45,943 nucleotides of DNA from a virus. A program made the position numbers and the translations under genes. The notes under the pieces were generated by a model that worked only from the letters and a program-made list of their open reading frames with translations, did no database searches and was not told the origin of the DNA. Every line of letters starts with the position of its first letter. Positions within the stretch are counted from its first letter, which is position 1. The stretch is from positions 1-45,943 of the IMG/VR virus record IMGVR_UViG_3300023084_000038. One strand, written 5' to 3'. Shown piece by piece: positions 16,715-31,700 of this stretch.

Positions 16715-19700
16715 GCGGCAAGTCTACAGTTTTTGCCCGTAGGAACCTGGATATCTGATTATTTGTATCACCTAATGTTGTTCCAGGATCACTCCATAGC
16801 TTTCCTTGTTTCCTAATTATAATTATTCTTTCTCCTATGCCTGGAGGCTCAAGTAAGGTTAAAATATTACCTGTAACCTCAAATTCAGCAGCAAGTACAA
16901 TATCACCTTCTGGAGAATCTAATTGTGTAGGTACTGTGTTATCTGTATTGCTTATAGGTTGCTGATAATTATCAAGCGATGTTTTACGTAATCGGCGTCC
17001 TGCAACAAATACCTCAAACTCATTTACACTTTGAGCAACAAAATCCAACTCAAATTGTGTAGATGTTTCGTCTCCTATAAACACCGTTGTTAAAGTTTCA
17101 TCTTTATAAGGAACAGTGTTTTCAATGCCTTGGGGATAAACTTCTGTTCCTGTTGCATAAGAATTTTTTACTCCTGTTCCTAATGTTCCTCTTCTAATTT
17201 GTAATAATTTATTATCCTGTACTAAGAAGTACTCTATTCTTTCGCCTTCTATAAAGATTACAGATGGAATATTAGAGTTTGCAACTGGAATGGGCAAATT
17301 AGTAACATCTTCTAAAACAATTTCATCATCATACCACATAAGGTCTTGTGCTAATAGGAAATTATTACCTCCATCCAGACGCTTGTAATGTGTCCTATTT
17401 AGAATATCTTTAAATTGGCGCCATCCAAATTTATTTACAGTTGTAGGTGCAGCAAAATGAATAATTTCTAACTTATCATTTTCATCAATATCTGCATCTA
17501 TTTTAACATATCTTTTATTATCAGTGACATAGTAATCTACACTAGGCATCAATAAATCACCATTTATTGTTACCCAGACATATTGTGCATCCACTGCTGG
17601 ATATCGTAGTTCTACAAGTCCATTTCTAAGGTGTTGGATAGTATACCAGTCAGTTTTCAAGTCTTCTACAGTGCTGTCTATTCCTGTACCGGTTGTTATA
17701 TTAAGTCTATCAACAACGTCATATTTTATTCTTTCAAATCCTTGACTGTCATGATTGCTAAATTGATAAACCGTTATAGTGTCTCCTTCATTATAAGGAT
17801 CATTTAATTGTAAAATACCAGGAGTTTCTGTAAAGTTAAAATCTCCATCAAAAGTACCAAAATTGTATTCTCCGTCGGAAAGAACATAAATGTCAATAAC
17901 ATCTCCGTCATTTATTACTGTTCCTGGAATAAATCTAACTAACTGTCCTGGACTAGAGCTACTGCTTGCACTTCCTACAAAGTCCCATGAAACAATATTT
18001 TGTTTTTCCTCGTTGTTTATGAAAACTTTTATTTGGCCTGCCCTGACAGTTCCTGCAGGAAACTGCCATTCGTCAATCTTAAATTCTAACTGACCTGCTG
18101 TTGCTTCATGTCTCTTGTTATAACCTGCATTTAGTATTTTATTATTAACTTTAACTACAGTAAACCACTGTGTTGGGTTTTGCGAGAATGGAGTTTGACT
18201 AAGTTCAAAACTTGTTGTGCTACCATCTGCTGTAAAGTTGTCAATTAAAACTTCACTGTGGACATTGACACTTTCTATTGATTCTTTTTCAAAAAATGCA
18301 AATCTAATTTTACTACCTGCTTCTGGTGGCGAAGGTAATTTTATGACAACATTATTAGGAACAGCATATGTTTCGTCTGATCTATATATTACATTATTTT
18401 GTTTTTCGCCGTTTAAAGTTATGTAATAATCTAACGTATCCGTAAACCTTACGTTTGTTAAAAATTCTACAGTACTACCATCAGCAGTAAATTCGTCTAT
18501 ATCTATAATATCAGATCCAGATACACCTAGCGTAACAATGTTAATGCGCTCTCCATTTGTAGGTGCTGTTTCAAAAGTTATTGTTTTTTCTGCATAATCA
18601 ATTGTATAATCGCTAGATGATATTATTCTGTAGTCTATCTTTACAAATAAGTCATCTTTTAATATAGGTCCTGTGCCTATTCCAAATGTCGTTGTAGACC
18701 CATCGCCTACATAAACTCTCGAAGTAATTTGACTGGCGCCACCTTTGGGTCTTTCGTACACTTGTATATCTACAGTATCCAGCACCTGACCGGGTATCAA
18801 TTCCTCAGGGCCTGCTGATGTAGTAGGAGTGACAAATCCATCGCCATCTACTGTTATGTCTTCAGATCTTAAACCAGTTGCTGTTGTGTAACTTAAATTT
18901 CCTCCAGTTAGTATTGTATCGTAACCTGTTGGATCAATATCAAATGTGCCATCGCTAGTGGATTTTCTAAATATTATTTCGTCTCCGGCATCAAATGATA
19001 TTTCTTCTTCATTAAATACAATAAGTCCTGTAGAATCAACATTGTCGTCAGTTCTTGTCCATCCAGTTTCACCATTACCTGTAATACTTAACATCACAGC
19101 ATTTGGATTTGTTGGACTGCCGCCATAATCCGGATCGTCTATTCTAATTCCGTTTTTGTAAACATTGTAAACTGTAGATGCTTCCAATGGTGTGTTAAAT
19201 GTAAAGACTGTGGTACTATCTTCGTCTATAGTATAAATTTCATCCTCGTAGCTTGTATCATAGGTAGTGTCCCATGTTCCTTCGCCCCAGCCTTTTTCTC
19301 CATCCCAGCCACCTGGACCACCGAATCCAAAACTCTTTACTTCAACTCCGCCATAGTCAATGCCTTGCATTAATTGACTAAGGTCTTTGCCGGGCATGCC
19401 TACCGTAGGATTATAATAATGATTTATTCTATCTTGTGCTTGGAATAGATTAACTGATTTTTTATAAGTAACTGCAATCGGCACTCCTACAGCAGGCGCT
19501 TCTGTAAATTCTATTCTACCTACTTGTCTAGTATATCCTTTTGAAGTATCATTTATGTTTGTATAATTGTATTCGCTATCTAATAATTCTATTCCGTTTA
19601 CAGTAACCGTTACTGTATCCTTGTTTAAATTCATAGGCCATTTTAGATCGAAATCATATATATTGCCGGAACCTACAAATGATTCTGAAGAATCGATATT

Positions 19701-22700
19701 AGCATGCAAATATATTCCAGTAGTTCTATCAAATTTAACTACCGTATGCATGCTTCGTACAGGACTATCTCCTAACACAACAGATAGTTTTGCAGGCTTA
19801 CCGCCGTCTCTAAGATTACCATTAATAGTTATATTAGGTGGACTTATATAGTTACTTCCTCCATCTATTACTCCTACACTAGTAAGTGTACCATTCTTAC
19901 CTAAGTAGGATTTTAATATAGCATTTCCTTCTACTTCTATAACAGGTGGACTTAAATAACCCTCTCCCGGATCCGTAACTTCTACTCTTACAATTTTATA
20001 TGCTAAATTATCTAACCAATGTTTGTTCGGATATGTTTCTAGATTAGCGTCTGTGCCGATAATTGTTCCATCAAAAACTTTAACACTTTCTGGCAATATT
20101 GTTTTGTAAGCATCTTTATAAACAGGAGCCAAATCAAAATCTGTAACAACAGATTGAGTATTTTCTAAACCATCATAAGAACTTAAATATTCTCTAATCT
20201 TAGTACCAAATGGTTTTACTTCTTCTATATAAGCTTCATAACTAGGTAAGTTATCATTGTTAAATGTAATATCTTTTCTTAATGATCCTACATTATGTAC
20301 TGCTTTGATAAAACTTGTTTTAAATGCCCAATCTACGTACTTTTGTTCTGCAAATACGTATCTCAAACTTGCAAAGAATAAATTATTAAATTCTATTTGT
20401 AAATCATCTATGAATAAATTATTCCGTATAGCATCTAGTATTACTCGTAGTTCTATTGTTGGTTCATTATCATAAATTTTACTATCAAAACTAATAGTGT
20501 CATACCCTACATTTGAAGCTAACACATCATAAAGTTTACTACTAAATTCTATTGTGCCGTTTTCTCTACCTATTGTTTTATAATTTATAGTATAGTCAGT
20601 CGTGTCTTCATTTTGTATTTTTTCTAGTAATAACCATCCACCTGAGCCGATATTATTAATTTTAACCTTATTACCTATTGCTACATCAATAGAATTAAGT
20701 TCGTATGCATTGTCAATAACAAAATCTATACTAGTTAAATCGCTATATCCTGTTGAATACCAATCTATATAATCCCAATATAAACTTGTATCATATGATT
20801 GACTTCTTATTCTATTCCAAGAACTTGCTAAACGTTCGTATATTGCCCACTTACCTGAAATTCCTACATCGCTACTTACAAGCACACTAAATCTTCTAAC
20901 AGTTAGTAAAGTATCAACATCATAATTACTACCACTATTTTCTATTGTTACTCCTGTAACTTTACCTTGGCTATCTATTGATGTTGTTATTACTGCATCT
21001 TCTCCTTTTCCGCTAACTGTAACAGTAGGAGCAGTTCTATAGCCTCTACCAGCATTAGCAATAATAACACGAGTTATCTTACCATCATTAACAACCGGAG
21101 TTAGCTCTGCCCTTTCTGCTCTTGCTATACCAACAAATGCAAGATCGTCTACGCTATCAACTGTAGTATCATAAAGATTTAAAACAGCACTAGGAGCAAC
21201 TTCATTTGCAAACAATGGAGTTATAATTTTGTCATCTATAATAAGATTCTGTTTTAGAACTAGGTTAGTTCTTTCAATAAACTGCTTCAGTGCCTCCGTT
21301 TTGTTTATAAACCATCCCTGTCTAGGATTATTTAAGATACCATATCTGTATTTTTCTGAAACATAAGGATCAGGCACTGGTCTTGATTGTACATCATACC
21401 CTATTAAGCTATCAAACCATTTATTAACAATATCGTCTTTAGGCAAACTTGTCTCTAAACCTGCAGATATTATTTGATATTGATTATGTATGTTTTGATC
21501 TTGTTTTTCTATTGTGTAGAATTGTACGCTTAGTGCAACATCTTTTCCTTTTATTAAATCGTCACAATTGTAAAGTACAAATTGTGTAGGACTAATAAAT
21601 GCCATAAATCTATACCCTGCACCTGCAGGATCTTCAATATAACTTGCTATATCAGTAATGTTTAAAGTTCTAAATTCTACATTAGGAGTAATTTTTTTAT
21701 TTTTTACCCAAAAATAGTATTTTGTTTTAAATGATTGACTTACACTATCATATTCTCTTTTTGTACTGTAGATATCATCCCCATATAAACTTGTTCCACT
21801 ATATCCTTTAGGGAAATATTCGTTAGTATCTGCCCTAGTATCCCATACTGAAGGTAAAACATCACTTTGTACCCATTCGTACACGTCTATACTATTACCT
21901 GTAGATAACACATTCCAGTTTTGAGTACTGAAAATTACTGTATCTTGGTATGGCAATAAAAATTTAGCTGTGCTTAAATCCCACCAAACTTGACCTACGT
22001 ATTCTTTGCCCCATCCATTAGTGTCGTCTATAATAATACTTCTATCAGCTGCTGATACTGTAGTATATGTAGCAGGATCATAACTTGTTTTAAATCTTAT
22101 ATTTTGCTCTGCTTCGCCGGCAATTTTTCCTTGTAAAGGATCTATAAAATCCAAATAAGTTATAAGTTCTTTATCTTCTTTGTTATACAAGAATACTTTT
22201 TTAATTTTACTAATGTCAACAGATTGTTTTTCTTGTCTATGTATTGTCCATACAGGTAGCTCACTAGGACGTCTAAAATCAACAACTTGACCTTGGGTGT
22301 CTGTAATTTCTGCTTGTGAAAGTTTAGGTAATCCAACATAAACATGGTTGTCTTTTAAAAGTAAATTACGTCCAAAATAATTTATTTCAGGATCAGCTAA
22401 TTGTATTGTTTGTGCAAAAATTAATGTATTATTATAGTTTTCATAAAGGTAAACAACACCACTGTCATCATTTGTTGTTCTAAAAGATGTAAACCCGCCA
22501 TCAAAATAAGTTACAGGAGCTGTATTTTTTGCATATACAGATGGTCCGTCAAATGTAGTATTAAAATAAGAATCGGCATTTCTTGCAGAAACTGCAAGAG
22601 TGCCTCCATCAAAATCTACTTTCCATCCAAACATTTCTGCACGTTCGTTATTGTAACTGTTTAATGTTTGATATAACTCAAATTGTCCTGAGATCTGTTT

Positions 22701-25700
22701 GTAAACAAAAACTTGCCCTTGGTCTAATTTAACATCATCGTTATATGGTGCACCTACTGCAATAAACATACCATCATCACTAATAGCTATGCTTTGACCA
22801 AAACCAATTGTATTATCAGAAGCTAATATTTCTTGACTTCTCTCAAAGTGGCCGTTATTAGCTCTGTAAACAACTACTTTGTTTGGTTTGTCATTGTCGT
22901 AAAGAGCTGATGCAATTAAAACATCTCCGTTTTTTGAAACATCAAACGATGTGCCAAATTTATATAAAGCCCCTTGATCTAAAACTGTACTACCATCTGT
23001 GCTGTCATTAACAACGCTTTGAGATGTATCGTTTGGAATGTATCCAACATAATCTATTAAATCATCTGTCGACGTCCAATCTGTAGAATCAAATGCTCCA
23101 GGAGCAATATTTGTTTTTGAAGTGTAAAGTGTTCCTGTGTTTGCATCTGCAGGATTAGCAATATAAACAATGTCTCCTGTAAAATAATTTATAGAATCGT
23201 TAAACGCACCCTTAAACTTTTTGTTTTTAGCATAATCCCACGCAAATCTTATTCCATTTTCTATGCCATTTTTAAGCATATAAATTCTACCTGGATCTGA
23301 TTCCATTTCGGTGCCAGTTGCATGAATAAATGCTCTATACAAATCATTATACTTAGATGTGACGATCTGTGAACCTAAATAAAAATTATTCTTTTGCTCT
23401 GGTACAGTATATCCAGATAGAAAATCGTATACACCGGGTTTAGATCTAATGTAAACTGCAAACATACCCTGATTAGTCAATCCGCTTACAGTGCCTTCTA
23501 AATCTGTTGGAATCTTGTAAACTTGTGTCCATTCGTTATTTGTAGGACTAGGAACGTTTGCAGCTCTTGCTATTCCTTCAACAGTTTCACTGCCAAATGT
23601 ATCTTCTTTTTTATAGAACCAACATTCTGCATCAGACAAATAATCTAAGGCCGGTACAGGGATAATATCCTGTGCTTGTAATACAATTAATTTACCTATG
23701 TTAGCAGAATCAAAGCCCAGTCCAGTGTACTGTATTTGCCCCATGATACGATCTACTTGATAGATTGGATCCGGGTCTCCAGGAACACCTAAAAATTCTA
23801 TTTCAGCATTTTGTCCAAAGTCATCGCCTTCTGACCAGTTACCTACCTTATTTTTTACAAAAATAGTTACGTTTAAACCGTTTCGTTGATAAAAGGCAAC
23901 TTCTGCTGTTCCGCCTTGTGTTCTATCTCTTACAGTAAGGCCTACACGCGGCTCGAATGGTAGGCCTCCTGACGTAAATTTAGTAAAATCAAAATTAATA
24001 TATCCATCCCATACATCTACTACTGTGTGTTTTTTGTTTGTATCAGTTGTTGTAAGATTAATACTTGACAAATCGTTTACAATACCTACTCCATATCTAG
24101 GTAATTGATTTACATACAAATATATTTCATCCCCTGCTGTAACAGTATCTAATGTGCCATCAGTAATCTGTTTTGAAGCCCTAACCACAAACTTATCACT
24201 AAGTGTTGACCCGGATATGCCTCCGGGACCCGGAGAACCAGTAAAACTTAAGACTCTAATATATCCAGGAATGGTGTTTTGGCTGCTTGTTACAGCAGGA
24301 ACATTATCAAAGGTATTAACATAATATCTTCCTGTTGCAGTGCTGTCAGGAATAACATCATATATAACTAAACCTTTGCCTTCATCAGTATTTGTTGTAA
24401 GTGTAGTCGGAGTATACGGTACTCCGGTTTTTACCATCCAGTAACCGCCCCATACATCGCTGGTGTCGACCGAGTCTATAGGTGCTTGTGTTTCATATTC
24501 GCCTATAAAATCACCGTTGGTTTTAAACAAACTATCTGTTAAATTAAACGATCCATTAACATCTTTTAGATAAATCACTGTTTCAGCAGCATCAGAATAC
24601 ACATAAGCAACTGTTCCGCTACCTGTAGTGGTTTGTAGTATTTCTCCTTCAACAGGAATATTTGTTGCAGAAGAAAAATACAAAATTATATCTATTTTAT
24701 TTTGTATAGTTTTATCTAAATCTTCTAAATAAGAATTTGTTATTAGTGTAAAATCTCCATTAAAGGGCTGTTTTGCAACTAATACAGACTGACCTTGGTT
24801 TGAGTAAGTAATTTCATTCCATGCTAATCTAATCTCATCTCCAACTCCAGAACCTTCATACATTTCTTTCGGTGCTCTTATTAAAAAATGAGTTGTGGGC
24901 GTATTAGGAAATGCATACAAACCAGTGTTTGTATCGATAGCATAATTACCTACTAATAACACAGGCCCTTGCTGTGTAGAATCGCTTTCTATAGATAAAG
25001 TTTCAATTGCTTGTGTTGTTGATGCAAAGGGATCAAATAAAATATTATCTAATTCGCCTTGTATATCGACTGTAGCTTGCCAAAGGCTTTGGTTATCTTT
25101 TACAATAGATCCTTTTACATAATTTGTAGTTCTATTAAAATTCTGCTCGAATTTTGTTTTAACATTACTAGCATTTGGAGACCCTACAAACAAATATTGT
25201 GCATCAGGAGTCAAAGACACACTTGCTCCAAATCTTTCTAACGGATCTGCAAATTCTTCTGGCTCTATAGTTTGTGTTTGTATCCAAGTTGTAGAGTTAG
25301 AAGGTCTATTGTAAATATAAACCTTACCATTTTCATAATCAGGTGCTCCGACTGCCAGCGTAGCATTCCTGTTGTCAACACTAATTGCATTACCAAAAGA
25401 ATGGCCTAAGCCAGTGTTACCATTGTACAATCTTTCCTGAGTAACAAATGATTGATTATTTTTTAGTACTGACCATGCTCCTGTGTTGTCATCATCAATC
25501 CATATATAATCATTTTTATCTAAAGTTTTTTGTAAGATTTCATTAGCTTGTATAGGAGTACTAGCTCTAACCTTTACAAATTTAGAAAGTTGTCCGGTAA
25601 TATTTTCTGTATCTTCTATTGTAGTTGTTGTACTAAATGTAATCTTATTGTTAAGAATTTTTGTAATTACTACAAATTCCTCAAAATTAATTTTATTAAA

Positions 25701-28700
25701 CGATGTAGTAGAAGAAATGTCGCCTACAGCATTAAACTTGTATAAATCAGATATACCTATAACATCATTAACATTCAAATCTGTTACAGTTTTATTGACT
25801 GTAACAGTAATTTCGTCGGTTCCTTGTTCTATGTCTGTAATATTATAATCTGAATCTACATGCTTATATACACTCCAAGATCTATCTTCGTTTGCTACCC
25901 ATACATAATCTCCCTTTCGTATTTGGGAAATAAAGAAATCTGTAATATTAACATACTCTGCTACAATACCTCTAACATCTTGCTGATTTACATAACCGGC
26001 ATTCTTGATGTATGTGTTTAAAACATTTTTACCAGGGAAAGGAGAATGATCATAATCGTCATTCTTAACATAAGTTTCATATGGCAAAATTCTATAAACT
26101 AAATCTTTTGGTTCTGCTGGAAGAGAATTTACTAACTCAATTGGTTGAGGTGTAAGTCTAAATTTAGATTCGTCTAAAATATATTCTACTTCATCAAAAC
26201 CTTTTGCTGCACCAACTTGCCCATCCTTAATAGCCCATTCTTCATAAAACTCTAAACTATCCTTATCAGCACTACTTAGAACATCAAAAAGTTTTGTTAG
26301 TGCGTTTTGTGTGCCTTTATCCTGGATGTATCCTTGATAGAATTTATATTGGCTAACACTATCGTTAACAATATTTTCTAAATAATCTCTTTTTTGATAT
26401 CCTATCAAGTGCTGGGCTAATTTCTGCTGTTCTACGTCAAAGTTATCGCTATCTAAATCATAGAAATCTGCAAACTGATTAGTTCTATAATCAAAGTTTG
26501 CGTATAATCCTGCTTCTGGTTTGTCATCTAATCTAGCCCACTTTGATGCAGTAAAGGTTGCTTCGCCAGGAATTTTATTTTTTGCACTGTAGTAAAACTC
26601 TTTGTATTTTACAACATCACCAATAGAATAATCTTGCCAGGCTTCCCATTCGTTTATAATAACATTGTCATATATAAATCCTGGAATATTTAAACTGCCG
26701 TCCCATTCGTCTGTTTTGTAGCCTAAAATTTTAATTCGTTCTTGTCTGTATCCTGGTTGTAAATCATAAATTACATCACCAAATACAGTTTTGTTATCTA
26801 TCAAGCACACATGTTCTGTTTGTACAACAGGCAATCTAACTGCATATATTCCGTCTTCTGTGTTTTTGGGTTTAATTACAAACGTATTAGGTTCTCTACC
26901 CAAACTACTAAATTCTTCTACTAACTTTTTACCGTCTGCTTTGAAAAGGGTATAACCATAAAAACTATCAAAAATATTGTCTACAGAAGAATATTCTGTT
27001 TGGAACTTTAATTGGTTAGCTGCTGGACTTAGAGTGAGAACGGATCCTTCTGCCCAATTTTGGGTAGTCCAGAATAAAAACTCATTAACACTGTGACGCC
27101 AATTAAATACGGTTTTTTCGTTACCTTCAAAATAATCAAAAACAAATCCTATAGATTCTAAATATTCGCCATAACCTAATAAGAAATCAATTACGTCTTG
27201 TATTTTTGGAAGCAATGTTCCATAACTTAAGGTCAATACTGTATTTGAAAAGCGTTTTCTTACGAATGCAGTTCTGCCACCTATTAATGGTAAACTCGCA
27301 AGTTTGGCAAATTTACTATTATCAAATGTATTACCACTGACATGTGTTTCTTTAACTCTAAAATATGAGCCTTGGTTTTCAACATTTTGTCCTACTGTGT
27401 AGGTTTTATTCTCATTCCAAGTCAAATAAGGTTCTGAAATACCTCCAATGTTTATAGAGGGATCATTTTGTGTAGCAATAGACTGGAAGTAATTAAATTC
27501 TGCACTTTCTTTGTCATATCCTTTTACCACAAACCCGTCGGCACGTTTTTCGATAATTACACCACTGTATGATACAGTTTGTATAGGAGAACTAGTGTTT
27601 AAAAATATTTTATAATTTTCGTCAGGGATAAAAACATTGCCTTGATTAGTAGGTGTTCTACTATCGAGAATTAATTTGAACTTATCTTTGTCTGTAAATC
27701 CTCCTAACTTAAATCCTATTTGATTGGTTAGGTTTCGTATGTTGGACTTATAGTCAACATACGATGTAAGAACATCCGAAGACATATAGTTCGCAATATA
27801 GTTAGTAAGTCCAGCAGTGTACACTTGTGTAGTGTCTTTGCTAGTATTTGGAAATACAATATTTTTTAAATTGATTCTTTTGTTTGTTTCTTTATAAACA
27901 ATCTGATCAGCTAAATTTTTAACTTGGCGTATTCTATCAAAGCCTGTAGCAAATGCTTTGCTAGGACAATTAACAACCATAGATGTTAATAAAGCAAATG
28001 GAAATTCTGCACTGTTTCTCCATGCAGATTCTGCAGGGGCGCCGTCACCAAACACAAACGTATCATCAATCATTGATGAATCAAATTGAGTAATGTATCC
28101 TTTGTCTATAGGTGATAGTAAATTACCAGATGCATCTACAGGTATAACAGATTTTATGCCTGGGCGTTTATATTTTTCTAAAAATACAAGTTTCTTTCCG
28201 GGCTCTCTAACTATGCCTGCTTCTATGTCAGACCAAAGTATTTCGTTATTATATGTATACGGCGCAGGACCATAAACGTCTACCCACCAACTAGGCTCAA
28301 TACTAAATCCTAACATTTCCCATGGATGCGTATGAGGGCGATCTGTATCAAATGCTTCTTTATAAATTTGTCTCCAATAACCAGGTACTGCACTGCCAGT
28401 TATGCTTGGTAAGTTTTTATAATTAAATGTGAATTTATTTTCTCTTTCAAAGAAAGTATGTGCAGTATAATCAGTTTCTACAAAGTTGGCCCATTCAAGA
28501 AAATCTTTCAACATAGGCTTGTTTGCATCATGTCTTGTAATTTTTGCTTGTCTAAATTCTCCGCTGATAAAATCATGGATGTCAAATAAAGAAGTATCGT
28601 ACTCAACCTTAATATTGTTGAAAATTCTTCTTTCTAATTCGAAAATTAAATCGTCTCTATAATCATTATACGCAAAAATTCTACTTCCATCATGTCCTTG

Positions 28701-31700
28701 TATGTAAACTTTTGGATATTCGATGGTTACTGTATCGTTAGCTTCTATAGGAGTTCCAAAGATTACAGCATCTTCATCTACAGATCTATCAATTGTATAA
28801 TTACTAGTCTGCAATGCACCTTCAATATATACCTTGATCAAATTGTCAGGTATTATTTTATGTAAATCCGTTATAGCAAATCTAGTTTTATTACTGTTTG
28901 TAGGTGTATAAGAATTTATATAAGGTTGATATGTATTGTCAATAATAAATTGTGGGACATATTTAGGATATAAACCTAACTTGGTAGGAGTTGGTGGTAC
29001 ATAACTTCCGTTTGTATTTTCATATTCGTAAATATTAATTATGTCATCTACTGCTTTATCAGCGGTAATTACGCAAAATCCATCTGTATTAAAAGTATAG
29101 TCTACACCATAGGCAAGTTGCACATTATTTTTGTAAACTAATACAGACTTACGAGTTTGATCTGTTAAATTAAATACCGCTGATAGTGCAAAAAATATTT
29201 CATCACTATCTATTACAGTATAGGTATTTTTCTTAACAGCTCCTAATGCTATCATGTCAGAGAAATAAAACGGCATAGTATCTGTTTTATCTCTATTAAT
29301 AACTTTCATAACTTCGTCAAAGTGTTCTACTACTGGTTTGTCAATGCCTAGATTAGTAATTTCAGTAATAAAAGATCTCTTAAATTTTGCATACTCTCGT
29401 CTTGCAAATCTAATAGCATTAACAATATTACTGTCTTTGTCTAATATATGATACAAACTTAAATTTGTTGGAGCACTATGTTGTACAAATCTTCTACCAA
29501 ATTTTGAAATTGGGCCTATGTCTCTTAGATTTCCTATTCCAGGATAGACTCCAACGAACTCATGTGTGCCTTCTACTATTGTACCCACATGGTCATTTAC
29601 TTCTCCTAAAGTAAAATCAAGTAAGTTGTCATTATTTGGATTTCGTTCTACGTTAATAGGTAATTCGTAAAATCCATTGTCATTCTTTTTTGCAGAGCTT
29701 TTTGTTTTGATAATTATTACATCATCTAAATTTAGATCATTATTAAAAACAACATTATAATTGTTTTTTACATTAGTTTGTAAAGTATAATCTACTCCTT
29801 CAAAAACTAATGTATTGTTTTTGTATACCCTAATCCATAAGTCTTCTAATAATGCACTATTATCATAAACATCAATTTCAAATCCAACAGTAGTATTGTC
29901 AAAAACGTACTGTCTGATAACAGGTTGATCGCTATCTGCTTCTGCTTTTTGCCAACCATTAACTGTATCGTAATTTAGTCTGTCAGTATACTTCCGCAAA
30001 TATGCTATATCAGAGTTTTTAGAAAATATCTGATTGTTTAGTGTATATGTAAAACTGTCAGATAATAAATTAAAATCAAATACAATATCTCCAACATTTT
30101 CTATGCTTCTATATGATAAAGCTATTCCTAATTCTGTATCTGCTGATCCTGTACCTTCTTTATATGAAAATATCTTATTACCACCAAAATTAGAAGCAGG
30201 ATATACATTTAGATCGCTATAACTATTTCCTTCATCGTCAAACAGGTCAAACAACGGGGGTTGATTAGTTTGAGTTTTATCTTGACATGCTACCCATGAT
30301 GTACCATTGTAGTAAAAAAGTTTACCTTTATTGTTAACGCCATTTGATACAAGAACTACTTCATTTTCTAAAGGCTGGGTATCACCAACTTCTTTAAGGT
30401 AAATTTGTCGTTCCTGAACTAGCTCGCCGCCTACATTATGATTAATAAACTCTACTTCAAAAATTCTGCCATTTACTAAAATATCAGTATCTGCTGTAAA
30501 CAGAATACGCATACCTTCCGCAATGTCTATACCGTCAACATTATATCCTGTACTGCCTTCTATGATAGAAAATACGTCTGTAGTATAGTCGTCGATTAGA
30601 TCTACATCTTGCTTTGCTTTAGTGCCAAAATTAAATAATTTTAACTGAGATGCAAATTCTATAATAGGACGTTTTGCTCTAGCTGACTGATCAATTTCTA
30701 CAGGTTGATTATTTTCAGATGCTGCTGTTTCTATAACAGATTTATGGAACCAGCGATTGTATCTACTCCATAAATTTCCGTCGTTTGCTGACCTGTTTAT
30801 AATAAAATAATCCTTGTCTGTAGGATAACCAATAGCCCTACTATATGGTAATCTATCAAAACCCTCAGCATCAAATTCTAAAATTATATCATCCGTAAAT
30901 GCAGAGGGAACATTTAAATCTTTTTCTGATATTAATCGAATAGCAGTGCCTACTCCTTCTACATAATAATCACCAGTAGCATACTTTGCAGGTTCTACAT
31001 CTCCGATAAAATTAATTTTCATTCCATTAGAAAGAGAAAATCCATTAGATGTTTTATAAAATCTTTTACCTAATATTTCTTCATCGACATTTATAAACGT
31101 TGCTTCTTCAATATCTTTTACAATAATAGTTCCGGCAGCATCAATATCATTTGCTGCAACATAATAAATTGTGTCAGGAACATCGTCGCCTAGTATAAAG
31201 GTAGAAACACCTTTTTCTAAATTCTGTACATCGACACCGTTCTCAACAAGTATACTACTGCTGTCAAGGTCAAATCCACTTTCTAATGTCCTTTTTGTTT
31301 TTATTGTAAACGGAAGATTAGGAGTGTCTATTTCAAATTTATAAGTTTGTCCTCTATATAATGTAAGTGTAGGATTGTTAGTGCCCGGAAATGTTGAAAA
31401 CAAATAAGTGTTATTGTCCTGGTTGTCCCCAATTTTTACTGTGATAGAACTTTCAACATCTATTGTATTTCCCTTAACACTAATTGATTGAGGACCACTT
31501 GGTAGCCAGTAGTATTCTCTAAAATTGATAAATTTATCCCAATCTATATGAGGTTCCCATGCATAATATTCTTGGCTGTTAATTACACTGTGATCAACGT
31601 TTTGATTGAAAAAACTTCTTAATTGATTTACGTAATCATTGTAATCTTTATAAAAAGTAACATTACCTAAATCATCCTTAATAATACTTGCAGGCTCTAG

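Noticed and set aside
16800-19690. DNA-level tandem repeat or CRISPR-like array
   Set aside because: The similarity is between protein domains only; no exact DNA repeats of regular length were seen.
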